This document shows positions 8,521 to 16,449 of a stretch of DNA of 17,565 nucleotides, piece after piece; position 1 is the stretch's first letter, and each line of letters begins with the position of its first letter. The notes beneath the pieces were generated by a model, which saw nothing but the letters and a program-made list of their open reading frames with translations, had not been told where the DNA came from and ran no database searches. The DNA is from Pseudobacteriovorax antillogorgiicola (GTDB taxonomy: Bacteria > Bdellovibrionota_B > Oligoflexia > Oligoflexales > RGVZ01): assembly GCA_945897695.1 (NCBI GenBank), contig CAMDGW010000028.1, positions 1 to 17,565 on the forward strand, read 5' to 3'. Made by a program: the position numbers and the translations under genes.

Positions 8521-9497
8521 CCGCTACCTTAGAAGAGTATGTCCGTGAAATTCAGTCGGGCTCGAGACCATGGCTGGCACGAGCTATCACACTTACAGAA
8601 AGTACCAGGTCAGATCACCGCGATCAGGCCGAAGAAATCTTGGCAAAAGTGTTATCACAGACCGGAAACTCTATCCGTCTTGCAATCAGCGGACCACCAG
8701 GCGTTGGTAAGAGTAGTTTTATTGAGAGCTTTGGACTTGCGCTGACGAGAGCCGGCAAAAAAATCGCTGTGCTGGCAATTGACCCCTCCTCTCCCTTAAC
8801 TGGTGGAAGCATCCTCGGCGACAAAACCCGCATGGAGGAACTTGCCAAATCTGACCACTGTTTTATTAGGCCCTCGCCTACATCAGGCGCATTGGGCGGT
8901 GTCGCTCGCCACACTCGAGAGACCATTTTGTTATGTGAAGCAGCTGGGTTTGAAATCATATTGGTAGAAACCGTTGGCATAGGCCAATCAGAGATCATGG
9001 CTGCAAGCATGACCGATCTTTTTATTCAGCTTCATCAACCTTTAAGCGGAGATGAACTGCAAGGCATCAAAAAAGGGGTTATGGAGCTTGCCGATTTGCT
9101 CATTATCACCAAAGCAGATGGAGAGACCAAAAAAGCAGCAGAGCTTGCCAAAAATGATCTACTGCGCGCCATTTCCCTGACCAGAACTGACGAGGATACC
9201 CGTCCGGATGTATTGCTCACCAGCGCTCACCAGGGCACGGGAATTCATGAAGCCTGGACCACAATCCAGGCCATAGTAGCAAAGAGGAAGCAACTTAGTT
9301 TATTTTCAGAAAAACGCCATCGCCAGACTAGAGACTGGCTGACGCAAGAAATCAGCAATGAGCTTGAGTCACTTTTAAAATCTCATCCGCGATTTGACGA
9401 CTTGCTTGAACAAACGTATCTAAAAGTCGATAAATCCGGAGAACACTGCGGACGTGCTGCCAGAACTCTCGTGCAATCTCTGTTGAAAAAAATCTAG
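8517..9497 (+). CDS. meaB: MeaB/ArgK-type GTPase chaperone of methylmalonyl-CoA mutase
   Basis: A 326-residue G3E-type GTPase. It gates cofactor loading of the mutase and protects it from inactivation, acting as a dimer bound to the enzyme. Visible motifs are the P-loop GPPGVGKS (59-66), AIDPSSP with [11 protein letters not shown] (about 88-106), [10 protein letters not shown] (150-159), [11 protein letters not shown] (about 167-177) and the guanine motif TKAD (188-191, usually NKAD). Length is normal. The start is GTG at 8517, inside a GTGA that also holds the scpA stop, with GAGAAAGG (8503-8510) as ribosome site. The 4-base overlap implies translational coupling. Adjacency to the mutase separates it from other G3E members such as HypB and UreG. 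The older ArgK (arginine kinase) name is not supported here. Confidence 0.96.
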   Translation: MTATLEEYVREIQSGSRPWLARAITLTESTRSDHRDQAEEILAKVLSQTGNSIRLAISGPPGVGKSSFIESFGLALTRAGKKIAVLAIDPSSPLTGGSILGDKTRMEELAKSDHCFIRPSPTSGALGGVARHTRETILLCEAAGFEIILVETVGIGQSEIMAASMTDLFIQLHQPLSGDELQGIKKGVMELADLLIITKADGETKKAAELAKNDLLRAISLTRTDEDTRPDVLLTSAHQGTGIHEAWTTIQAIVAKRKQLSLFSEKRHRQTRDWLTQEISNELESLLKSHPRFDDLLEQTYLKVDKSGEHCGRAARTLVQSLLKKI

Positions 9498-9499
9498 AC

Positions 9500-10864
9500 T
9501 TATTTGTGCTCGATCATTTTCCAGTAACTGGTCATATCAAATCCCGGAGAATGGGGTGGGGTATGACATTCGGCACAAGACGCTTTAGCATCAACCTTCG
9601 GAGCATTTAGCGGATTTTCAACATGAGCCTTCCTTGCTCCGTGACAATTCTCACACTGCACATTTGAAAGCTTTGGGCTTACCGTTTCACTCACGTAGCC
9701 ACCTTTGGCCGTGAATCCAACCACGTGACACTCAACGCAAGATGGATCTTCCTGCCTAGACCTATTGACTAGAGAGATCATAGCGGTAGCGTGTTTTGAC
9801 TTCATCCAGACATCGTAGGAAGAACGGTGACAGGACGCACACGACTCAGCACCTGCAAATTCTGATTCGGGAAGATCTTTGCTGCGCTGCGCCACTAAAA
9901 AACGAAACTGGTTCCGACTGGCTTCACGGACATCATCAAAGACTTTAACAATAGCTTCTGGCGTACCACTTTCCTCTCCAGGCGTAAGCCATTGAACCGG
10001 CGCAATCTTGTCAAAAGTAAGTCTAGTTGAAGGAGGCCTACTCACGGTCAAGCTGGTACTCGTTACCGACGCCTCCAAAGTTTTTGGAAAGGGTGTCAAT
10101 TCAAGGCCACCTTGTCTTAGCAGTCCTGTGCCGCCGAAAGGGACTGACCATGCAAGAAATTTAGAGCTAAAAGAACGCATCAGAGAATTTTCGTCTTTTT
10201 GCTCTTGATCACCTTTCTCAATGCCAAGTTTTGTTGTGTTTGAGCTTATGATGACGCCAAAAAATTTTGTATTACTGACCTTTGACAGTTCTGCATCAGT
10301 CCCGGAGAAAATCAGAATTCTATCCGCTGCCGACTTTGTTTTAGACAATTTTTTCCATTGAGAAAATAAATCTTGATTGAACGAAACTAGGCTTTTGTTT
10401 TGTAAACCAAGATATCCATAAATCTCTTTATCTTTTGCTCTGATCACTTCCGAAATCTCAGGACGAGATTTTTTCTCGCGCATATTTGATAAAACCCATG
10501 GAACTTTGGGTAACGGCTCCTTCGTGGAAAGAAGACTCCAGTCCGTCTCGTTCACCAAAGAAGCATCTGGTCTTATAATTTCAATAGATTTTGAAATGCC
10601 TTGAGCTTCTGTTTTGTCTTTTATTACCAATGGAAATAGATTTCCTGAATGTACCACGACGACATCGGGACTTACGGCTCGGTAACGAGTTACTGCGGCC
10701 GCCAAACGTTTGATCCCACCGACATCGGTTCGGGGGTCGCAGCCACAGGGTTCCAAATGCCCTCGAAAGTCTCCAAACGCCAAAACAGAGGCACCTCTGG
10801 CTTCTAAGGAAGTGAGCAAAGCAATTGTAAACGCCTGAAATAAAAAGAGAAAAATCCTGGTCAT
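9500..10864 (-). CDS. Exported metallophosphatase-like/tetrahaem cytochrome c fusion
   Basis: A 454-residue periplasmic protein counted from ATG 10864; a TTG three codons upstream is possible but sits too close to any ribosome site. The signal peptide covers about residues 1-24. Residues 26-260 resemble the N-terminus of UshA-like metallophosphatases of the LEPCGC group (FGDFRGHLEPCGC, then GGIKRLAAAV). The usual metal-ligand blocks are altered, however: D-x-H is DFR, and the expected AGD is HSGN. The C-terminal 120 residues carry four haem c sites at CASCH (342-346), CVECH (376-380), CENCH (404-408) and CAECH (430-434). The SYDVWMKSKHATAM stretch after the first is typical of cytochrome c554-like multihaem domains, with H358 a likely distal ligand. 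It probably carries electrons in the periplasm, but substrate and partners are unknown. It converges on meaB with 2 bases between stops. Confidence 0.85.
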   Translation of the reverse strand: MTRIFLFLFQAFTIALLTSLEARGASVLAFGDFRGHLEPCGCDPRTDVGGIKRLAAAVTRYRAVSPDVVVVHSGNLFPLVIKDKTEAQGISKSIEIIRPDASLVNETDWSLLSTKEPLPKVPWVLSNMREKKSRPEISEVIRAKDKEIYGYLGLQNKSLVSFNQDLFSQWKKLSKTKSAADRILIFSGTDAELSKVSNTKFFGVIISSNTTKLGIEKGDQEQKDENSLMRSFSSKFLAWSVPFGGTGLLRQGGLELTPFPKTLEASVTSTSLTVSRPPSTRLTFDKIAPVQWLTPGEESGTPEAIVKVFDDVREASRNQFRFLVAQRSKDLPESEFAGAESCASCHRSSYDVWMKSKHATAMISLVNRSRQEDPSCVECHVVGFTAKGGYVSETVSPKLSNVQCENCHGARKAHVENPLNAPKVDAKASCAECHTPPHSPGFDMTSYWKMIEHK

Positions 10865-10895
10865 TGCATTCAATTTCCAAAGTGACTATCCATCT

Positions 10896-10901
10896 ATTAT
10901 A
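10896..10901 (-). promoter_or_regulatory. Perfect -10 box for the tetrahaem gene
   Basis: The minus strand reads TATAAT here, 32 bases before the ATG at 10864. The -35 position is weak (TAACGA-like), so confidence rests on the -10 alone. On the plus strand the same bases give TATTAT (10895-10900), a possible -10 for the divergent A-type protein. Confidence 0.35.
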
Positions 10902-10938
10902 CGACGTTCTGACCTAAGTCGTTAGAGGAAAAAAAATA

Positions 10939-11304
10939 ATGTCTGCATCACTCATCCTTACAGAAAAAGCCGTCGCCTCCGCAAGACATCTTGCCGGCAC
11001 AAATCCTGAATATTCTGGAAAAAATTTGAGACTTTACCTTGCAGGAAAAGGCTGTGACGGCTTTGAATACGGAGTTACTTTTGATGTCTGGCAGGAGGGC
11101 GATATAACTGTCGACGTTGCCGACAATCTAAAAATTTTCTGCGATCCTCGCACTCTTGAGTTTGTGGAGGGATCCACCGTCGACTGGGTGGACGATGAAC
11201 GTGGAAGTGGTTTTCTTGTGGAGAATCCCAACCATCGCAAATTTCGTGGAAAGTTCTATAAGAAAGAAGTCTGGCGAAAAAAGTTGGAGTCGGCTAGCCA
11301 ATGA
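10939..11304 (+). CDS. HesB/IscA-like (A-type) protein lacking C-terminal cysteines
   Basis: A 121-residue protein with the A-type Fe-S carrier fold: an ILTEKAVASARHL helix, then LRLYLAGKGCDGFEYGV, matching the family's (S/G)GGCSGF-Y block with Cys39 conserved. IFCDPRTLEFVEGSTVDWVD follows, matching the D-x-x-S/T-x-x-(Y/F)-L-x-G block. Canonical IscA, ErpA and SufA end with NPNA...CGCG and hold clusters through those two cysteines. Here the tail is NPNHRKFRGKFYKKEVW, with no cysteine, and a different cysteine is at 68. Cluster binding as in IscA is therefore doubtful. It may use C39/C68 or have a changed role. AGAGG lies 10 bases before the ATG. It is divergent from the tetrahaem gene with 74 bases between, too little to infer a shared pathway. 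Confidence 0.85.
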   Translation: MSASLILTEKAVASARHLAGTNPEYSGKNLRLYLAGKGCDGFEYGVTFDVWQEGDITVDVADNLKIFCDPRTLEFVEGSTVDWVDDERGSGFLVENPNHRKFRGKFYKKEVWRKKLESASQ

Positions 11305-11334
11305 TAAAGTTCCGCGGACTCATTTGCTTTATCA
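11302..11334. terminator. Weak inverted repeat between convergent genes
   Basis: TGATAAAG (11302-11309, containing the stop codon of the A-type gene) and CTTTATCA (11327-11334) form an 8-base perfect inverted repeat around a 17-base spacer that includes CCGCGG. There is no T run, and the stem is AT-rich, so termination is only possible, not shown. Confidence 0.3.
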
Positions 11335-11345
11335 CAGTATAAGTT

Positions 11346-13298
11346 TTACTTGATTGCAATGATTTCTACTTTTTCTGTGAGTAGCTGAGTCGAAACATTC
11401 TTTATGAATACCGCCACCTCGCGGCGCTCCTCTAGAAAGTCTTTACTAATTGGCAGAAGGTTGCCTCCCCTCTGCACGTATACTTTTCGGCCACTGGAAA
11501 CACTCTTAGAAACCCAGTCTTTTAACGCATCCGGAGAGTACGAAGATGCATCATACAGAGCCGATTTTGATCCTTTAAATACAAAATCTCCTCCCGAAAT
11601 TTTGAGCATCTTGTCCGCTAACTTAGCTGTGAATCCGCTACCAGCTAGCTGCATAATCACCTTCCCTGTTTTCGCGATGAATATGCCGGTTGGCGAGAAA
11701 CCATTGGACTTTCCAATGCGAAGATTGGCACTGCGCTCCATTAATGGAAGCATCGTCAAATATTGAGCTGGTGTATTTACAATCATTTGAAACTTCAAAT
11801 CATCCATTGGCGGACGTGAAAAAATAATATCGCGCGGTGGTATAGCCGGGTCAAGACTAGATAGACCCACCACCAGTGGGACATTATTGGCAGCCTCACG
11901 GTACGAACAAACCCGGATTTGAAACGCATTTTCAGAGATTGAAATCCTGGCCACACCATTTTCGGACACTTGCGCCCCTCCGCGCACTCCAACCGTCGCG
12001 CAGGGAATGCCGTCCATTGCAGTATTTGCAGTAAGTGGCCCGAAATCCTCAATACGCAGCGCCCTCTGATTGCCCCTCAAATCTGTAATTCGAATCTTAT
12101 TGACTCCATTTGTGATCTCAAGCAGGGGCTGCCATCCCTTGACCTGAATTGTAGGATTCTTCCAGCCAAGGGTACCCAGACTACCTTTGACCAAGCTAAG
12201 TGGCTTAAACGAATAGAATACCGGCGTGACGGCGGTAGTATCTAGGGTGATTTCAGTACCAGATACGGGTGGCGGTGGAGGCACCGTTGGTTTCTCACTT
12301 ACAGGGAGTACCTTCGGTCCGACAATTTTTAGACCAGGTCCACCTTTTGTGAGAGACGCCATTTTAGACGATGCTTTTGGTGATGGCCCCGAGGTCTTTT
12401 TCGGAAGATCTGAAGGAGACAATCCTTTGGCGAAAGTGCCATTCAAAGTTGGAGGCGATGTCGCCTCAGGAGAAGAAGCGGGAGATGCGCCTGACAAGGC
12501 CAATGAACCTTGTGTTGGAGGTGGAGAATCTGGAATTTGGATCGATAGGTCTGCTGCAATAGTTTGAAGCAGAGCCGGTGAGAGGGCTGCAATCGCCGGG
12601 GCGGAGGATGTGGGATTTTCGGGATCTTCAACAGTAGGTTCAACCTCAGCGGTAATCGGCAGAACTGTCGCCCCTCCTGAAGTTCCTGGAGAAACTGTCA
12701 CACTTGATGCCGATTGGGGACCCACGGCAGCATTCAAGGCTGTTTTTTTTGAAGACGCACCATTCGCGCGAGCTAATCGTTTACCTTTAAACTCGGACAC
12801 ACCTTTTTCACCGTGAACGATGCCTTTTTCTTCACCCGGTTCAATAAAAAAATCACGGCCCCCAGATCTGATAATAATCGGAGACATCTGCTGCGCGTTC
12901 TTCCCAGATTCTCTAAGTTTTTCGATGGCAACAGACCCTGACGGTAAACTGATGATATAGGTCAAACCATTGGCTTGGCGAATCGTGCTTAAACTGATCG
13001 TCGTGTCTTCACCGACACTGGCGGCTCTCCCGTCACCAAATTCAATTCTAGCTGAAGATCCACGCCCGGTGGCGATTCGGTCACCATCAAAAATAGGCTG
13101 CCCCGGATCGGCGATGAACTTCCACCGCGTATCTTCCTCACTGCGGTAGGTCACGCTGTTAGTCGACATGCCAACTTTGGCAACTGGGGTCCCCGACAAA
13201 GCAAAAAAACGCTCCTCGTTGAGAAGTAGGAAGACGATGCCTGCTATTGCTAGCAGCCATACTCCGATCATACCTTCTCTCATGCCCCTGATTTTCAA
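11346..13298 (-). CDS. FecR-domain membrane protein with Pro/Ser-rich linker
   Basis: A 650-residue protein with one N-terminal membrane helix (about 10-27) and the rest outside the cytoplasm. A FecR-like domain spans roughly 35-160, with the usual DGDRIATGRGSSARIEFGDG block, then strands ISLSTI and YIISLPSGSVAIEKL. Residues about 185-350 are a low-complexity Pro/Ser/Ala linker including six consecutive prolines. Residues 350-650 are a mostly beta region I do not recognise. The start is TTG at 13298: AAGGAT at 13305-13310 is 6 bases upstream, while the internal ATG at 13283 would have AGGGG touching it. FecR domains in ECF systems sense a transducer and control a sigma factor. No sigma gene is here, so this is a stand-alone FecR protein. 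Its divergent neighbour is a sensor phosphatase, suggesting a shared stimulus. Confidence 0.85.
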   Translation of the reverse strand: MKIRGMREGMIGVWLLAIAGIVFLLLNEERFFALSGTPVAKVGMSTNSVTYRSEEDTRWKFIADPGQPIFDGDRIATGRGSSARIEFGDGRAASVGEDTTISLSTIRQANGLTYIISLPSGSVAIEKLRESGKNAQQMSPIIIRSGGRDFFIEPGEEKGIVHGEKGVSEFKGKRLARANGASSKKTALNAAVGPQSASSVTVSPGTSGGATVLPITAEVEPTVEDPENPTSSAPAIAALSPALLQTIAADLSIQIPDSPPPTQGSLALSGASPASSPEATSPPTLNGTFAKGLSPSDLPKKTSGPSPKASSKMASLTKGGPGLKIVGPKVLPVSEKPTVPPPPPVSGTEITLDTTAVTPVFYSFKPLSLVKGSLGTLGWKNPTIQVKGWQPLLEITNGVNKIRITDLRGNQRALRIEDFGPLTANTAMDGIPCATVGVRGGAQVSENGVARISISENAFQIRVCSYREAANNVPLVVGLSSLDPAIPPRDIIFSRPPMDDLKFQMIVNTPAQYLTMLPLMERSANLRIGKSNGFSPTGIFIAKTGKVIMQLAGSGFTAKLADKMLKISGGDFVFKGSKSALYDASSYSPDALKDWVSKSVSSGRKVYVQRGGNLLPISKDFLEERREVAVFIKNVSTQLLTEKVEIIAIK

Positions 13299-13304
13299 GA
13301 TTTA

Positions 13305-13310
13305 ATCCTT
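13305..13310 (-). promoter_or_regulatory. Ribosome site supporting the TTG start of the FecR gene
   Basis: AAGGAT on the minus strand, 6 bases before TTG 13298. This spacing is ideal and decides for the TTG rather than the ATG five codons later. Confidence 0.65.
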
Positions 13311-13356
13311 AAAATAGGCTTTTGTACCAACTAACACTTCACCAACTCTCAGCATT

Positions 13357-13385
13357 TTGTTGGTTTTCGGCAAAACTCGTATGAA
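13357..13385 (+). promoter_or_regulatory. Possible promoter of the PP2C phosphatase gene
   Basis: TTGTTG (13357-13362), 17 bases, then TATGAA (13380-13385; 4 of 6). Transcription would begin near 13392, which makes an ATG at 13394 practically leaderless and favours the ATG at 13460 with a leader of about 70 bases. The spacer holds GTTTT-CGGC-AAAAC, a small inverted repeat. Confidence 0.3.
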
Positions 13386-13459
13386 GTTTAGTCATGAAGC
13401 TAATATTTTTGACCAGAGTTCCGAAACACCCCCAGAGTTTCAACAAGAATGGAAGCACA

Positions 13460-15646
13460 ATGGCAATTCAAGGCGCCAGTCGTTCGATAACGGCCAAGTT
13501 AGCGTACCTCATGACATTCGTCGTGACGCTCACCGTCGTATCACTGACTGTGCAGTCAGCCAGCAAGTTCAGTGCTTATATTCTTCAAACCATCGAAGAA
13601 TCCACTAACGTCATGGCTGAGCGATCTGCAGCAGATGTAGCGTCCATCATTGAAGGATGGGTTGGGCAAATCTCCGTAACTACATCAAAAATGAGTGCTG
13701 CCAAATCTGACGCTAATGGTGATGACCTTGAACTCAAAGGCGCACTCCGTGCCGAGAAAGATTTACTCGCCATGAGGCTATATTTAGTCGACGGAGCAAA
13801 TTACAAAATGCTTCGGCAAGCAAAGCAGCAGCCAAATAAGGAAGTCTCGTTAAATCTAACTCCTGCATTTTTTGACACAACGCTCCATGCCATGGATGAG
13901 GTGGCGGCCTCGCTGGCAAAAGAACACTCTCTTTTTGAAAGTGACCGTTACGTTAGAAATGTCACGGCAAAAACGAAGACACCGATGGTGATGCTAGCAG
14001 TAAGATTTACCATACCAGGTCAAAAGACAAAGTTCGCCATGATGGTGACGGCTGCAAATATGACCAAAATTCAAATATCATTACCGCAAAGCAGATCGAC
14101 CACTGGGTATATGATCACCTCTGATGGCAAATTATTTGCGTCAACAGACGAGCAAATCATGCTTACAAGTAAATCGCTTGATAAAAACGACCTTGTCAAA
14201 AAAGCACTACAGCGCCAGGCACCTTCTGGATTTTTGGCGGAGTTCATCGCAGCAGGCAACAAAACAAAATTAGGCTCTTTTGCGCAAACTCCCGGTAGCG
14301 TTAGGCTGTACACCATTGTTGAGCGTGATCGCGAGGCCGCGTTTCAAATCATCGCTAGAACCTACTTAAGATCTGCTCTATGGGGCTCTTTGATTTTACT
14401 GGTCGCCGCCATGGCAAGTTTTGTGTCAGCAAGTGGTATCACACGAAATCTGAGAGATATGGTGGGCGCCACAAGAAAAATTGCCAGCGGTGACTTTGCG
14501 GTCAGACTTCAACCATCCAGTCGTGACGAGATCGCCGAGCTAGGTCACAGCGTCAATCATATGGCCTCTAAGATACAGATGCTTATGAGCCATGAGATTG
14601 AGAAAGCACGTTTTGAGAAAGAGCTTGAGACTGCGCGTATGGTACAGTCGACTTTCTTTCCTAAAAAAGACGTAGTCCGAACGCATCTTGCTGTTACTGG
14701 AAACTATCAGCCAGCTACCGAATGCGGAGGCGACCTGTGGGGACACTATACCGTCAGTGATGGTGTGGAGCTTGTCTATATCGCTGATGCCATGGGTCAC
14801 GGAGCTCCTGCAGCTCTTGTTACTGCCATTGCGTATGCTGTTTGCCAGTCAGTGTCAATTTTCTTGGCTGATAATACGACACTTGATCCATCACCTGCTA
14901 CGCTTCTTCGCAGACTCAACACAATTATCATGGACGCTGTTGACGGAAAAATTAGCATGACCTTCTTCGTTGCTGTGTTTGATTTCAATACCGGGAAAAT
15001 CACTTACTCAAATGCTGGTCACAACTTCCCCGTGATTCTCACCGGAAACAAAAGCGATGAACGCCTTGGACGAGCCGCAAAGAAAATCAACACGAAACTG
15101 CCAACGGCTTCAATCACCCTGAACCTGCAGGGCAATCCGCTGGGTGTTGACAAGGAAATTACGTACTCGGAAAAATCGATAGACTTCTTCCCAGGCGACA
15201 AAATATTTTTGTTCACTGATGGTTTGATTGAAAACCAGTTCGTCGATAAAGATCCACTCGGAAGAAAAGTTCTGCTTGAATTTATTTCATCTTGGGGCGA
15301 TCAAAATATCATTGAGATCAAGAACAAAACCCTTGAACTTGGAAAGCAATACTTCGGTAGCGAAAATCTTCAAGATGACGTGACCATTGTTGTCGCTGAA
15401 GTAAGCAAAGCTTGGGTTAAACCTGTAAGGACTGAAGATCCTGAATTACCTGCGCCACCTGTCATATCACACACACCCCAAATTCCAACGCCACCTGTCA
15501 TGGCAACGCAGGAGGCCGTGCTTGATCTAGGATTGACGGATCAAGTTGTTCCCGTTTTTGATCTTGGATTTGCCGATGAGCCAGCCAAGGCTGACGAAGG
15601 TAGCCAGGTCATAGAAGGGGATAAAAAAATAGTGCCTGCCGTTTAA
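13460..15646 (+). CDS. Membrane sensor phosphatase: HAMP + SpoIIE-type PP2C
   Basis: A 728-residue protein from ATG 13460 (GGAAG 4 bases upstream); an in-frame ATG at 13394 would add 22 non-hydrophobic residues without a ribosome site. In order: membrane helix about 12-31, an extracytoplasmic sensor domain of about 270 residues (double-Cache-like layout, not certain), second helix about 304-326, HAMP about 325-380 (GDFAVRLQPSSRDEIAELG), short coiled coil, and a PP2C/SpoIIE phosphatase. The phosphatase has metal-binding acidic sites at GGDLWG (D425), ADAMGHG (D443), FTDG (D587) and DDVTIV (D639/D640). The ELETARMVQSTFFP start is typical of RsbU/RsbP-like enzymes, which dephosphorylate serine or threonine on STAS anti-anti-sigma proteins. 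No STAS gene is present here, so the target is unknown. The tail is Pro-rich with two pairs of 12-residue repeats. Confidence 0.92.
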   Translation: MAIQGASRSITAKLAYLMTFVVTLTVVSLTVQSASKFSAYILQTIEESTNVMAERSAADVASIIEGWVGQISVTTSKMSAAKSDANGDDLELKGALRAEKDLLAMRLYLVDGANYKMLRQAKQQPNKEVSLNLTPAFFDTTLHAMDEVAASLAKEHSLFESDRYVRNVTAKTKTPMVMLAVRFTIPGQKTKFAMMVTAANMTKIQISLPQSRSTTGYMITSDGKLFASTDEQIMLTSKSLDKNDLVKKALQRQAPSGFLAEFIAAGNKTKLGSFAQTPGSVRLYTIVERDREAAFQIIARTYLRSALWGSLILLVAAMASFVSASGITRNLRDMVGATRKIASGDFAVRLQPSSRDEIAELGHSVNHMASKIQMLMSHEIEKARFEKELETARMVQSTFFPKKDVVRTHLAVTGNYQPATECGGDLWGHYTVSDGVELVYIADAMGHGAPAALVTAIAYAVCQSVSIFLADNTTLDPSPATLLRRLNTIIMDAVDGKISMTFFVAVFDFNTGKITYSNAGHNFPVILTGNKSDERLGRAAKKINTKLPTASITLNLQGNPLGVDKEITYSEKSIDFFPGDKIFLFTDGLIENQFVDKDPLGRKVLLEFISSWGDQNIIEIKNKTLELGKQYFGSENLQDDVTIVVAEVSKAWVKPVRTEDPELPAPPVISHTPQIPTPPVMATQEAVLDLGLTDQVVPVFDLGFADEPAKADEGSQVIEGDKKIVPAV
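15453..15595 (+). repeat. Period-36 in-frame repeats in the phosphatase tail
   Basis: CGCCACCTGTCAT occurs at 15453-15465 and again at 15489-15501, exactly 36 bases apart. GATCTAGGATTGACGGAT (15524-15541) and GATCTTGGATTTGCCGAT (15560-15577) are also 36 bases apart. They encode APPVI.../TPPVM... and LDLGLTD.../FDLGFAD..., so the tail contains two duplicated 12-residue units. Confidence 0.7.
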
Positions 15647-15652
15647 ATTTTT

Positions 15653-16369
15653 TTATCGGTACTCAGAACCACCAACTGTCAGAGTCCATCCGCTGCCGTA
15701 CTTTGTCTCTAGCTGGCAATCAAAACTCTGCTCGAATTTTTTTCTGAGCCGCGACATATGACTGTCGACCGTACTAGCGGAGACTTTCATTCCTGCCCAC
15801 ACCTTTTCCACAAGCTCGTCCCGGGCAACACCCTTATTCATGGCTGCCGATAAAACTTGCAAGATTCTAATCTCCTTTGGCGTAAGGGGCTCGTCAATAC
15901 CCATTGCCAGGATGCGGAGGCGGCCAGTGGCCACATTAACCTCTACGTCCCCAAACCTAAGAAAATCGTCCCGAGAGTGCGCTACTTTTCCTGATTTCAC
16001 CGGACGAATCAGGGATTTAATCATCTTAGCCGTTTGAACCATATCGCTGGGCAAGCCAAGATTGGCTATGTGAAGCCCCTCGACTAGTCTTTGCTGCTCG
16101 GCATTAAGATCGCCCACGACACAAATCGAGGAGGGATGATTTTCCCTTAAAAATCGTGAAAATGTCGCGTGGATGGTCATGATATGATCACTTGCAGTCA
16201 AACGCACCACACAGTACGAGCAATAATCTATATCGGCATCAGAGATAGAAATCAGTCGTCCAAAATTCACGAGCCCCGCGACGCGCCTTATGCCAAAGAA
16301 TCCCGACATAGTTACCGCAAACTCATCCTGCCATTCATCTGCCAAACCAACGAGCCATACGGTAGACAT
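15653..16369 (-). CDS. Winged-helix regulator with degenerate receiver-like N-terminus
   Basis: A 238-residue protein. Residues about 145-235 are an OmpR/PhoB-type winged helix: a DVEVNVATGRL beta sheet, LTPKEIRILQVLSAAMNKGV, then a SASTVDSHMSRLRKKFE recognition helix and a TKYGSGWTL wing. Residues 1-125 have the rhythm of a CheY-like domain (VWLVGLADEW first strand with an acidic pair; ICVVGDL later strand). The strand that should end in the phosphorylated Asp reads YCVVRLTA, and the conserved Lys is not seen. It is probably a phosphorylation-independent regulator. AAAGGG is 6 bases from the ATG. No histidine kinase is beside it. Its stop is 6 bases from that of the PP2C gene (convergent), and its start faces ilvA across 80 bases that hold a near-palindrome, a candidate operator for it. 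Confidence 0.88.
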   Translation of the reverse strand: MSTVWLVGLADEWQDEFAVTMSGFFGIRRVAGLVNFGRLISISDADIDYCSYCVVRLTASDHIMTIHATFSRFLRENHPSSICVVGDLNAEQQRLVEGLHIANLGLPSDMVQTAKMIKSLIRPVKSGKVAHSRDDFLRFGDVEVNVATGRLRILAMGIDEPLTPKEIRILQVLSAAMNKGVARDELVEKVWAGMKVSASTVDSHMSRLRKKFEQSFDCQLETKYGSGWTLTVGGSEYR

Positions 16370-16400
16370 TAAAGACCCTTTGCAATTATGATGGGGGGGA

Positions 16401-16417
16401 TGTCTGAAATTCGGACA
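16401..16417. promoter_or_regulatory. 17-base near-palindrome, candidate operator
   Basis: TGTCTGAA-A-TTCGGACA: eight-base arms around a single central base, with one mismatch (T against C). It lies 31 bases before the regulator start on one side and 32 bases before the ilvA start on the other, flanked by GG and CC that extend the symmetry past one mismatch. The spacing suits a dimer-bound regulator. The binding protein is unknown; the winged-helix gene next to it is the obvious candidate. Confidence 0.45.
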
Positions 16418-16449
16418 CCCTAAATATCTTATCTTATTTTAGAGGTTTT

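Noticed and set aside
12226..12567. Gly-rich 113-codon plus-strand ORF
   Set aside because: It is the complement of the Pro/Ser-rich linker of the FecR protein; the composition is explained by that.
13394..13459. Earlier ATG at 13394 for the phosphatase
   Set aside because: It has no ribosome site, would be nearly leaderless from the only visible promoter candidate, and adds residues that do not improve the membrane anchor.
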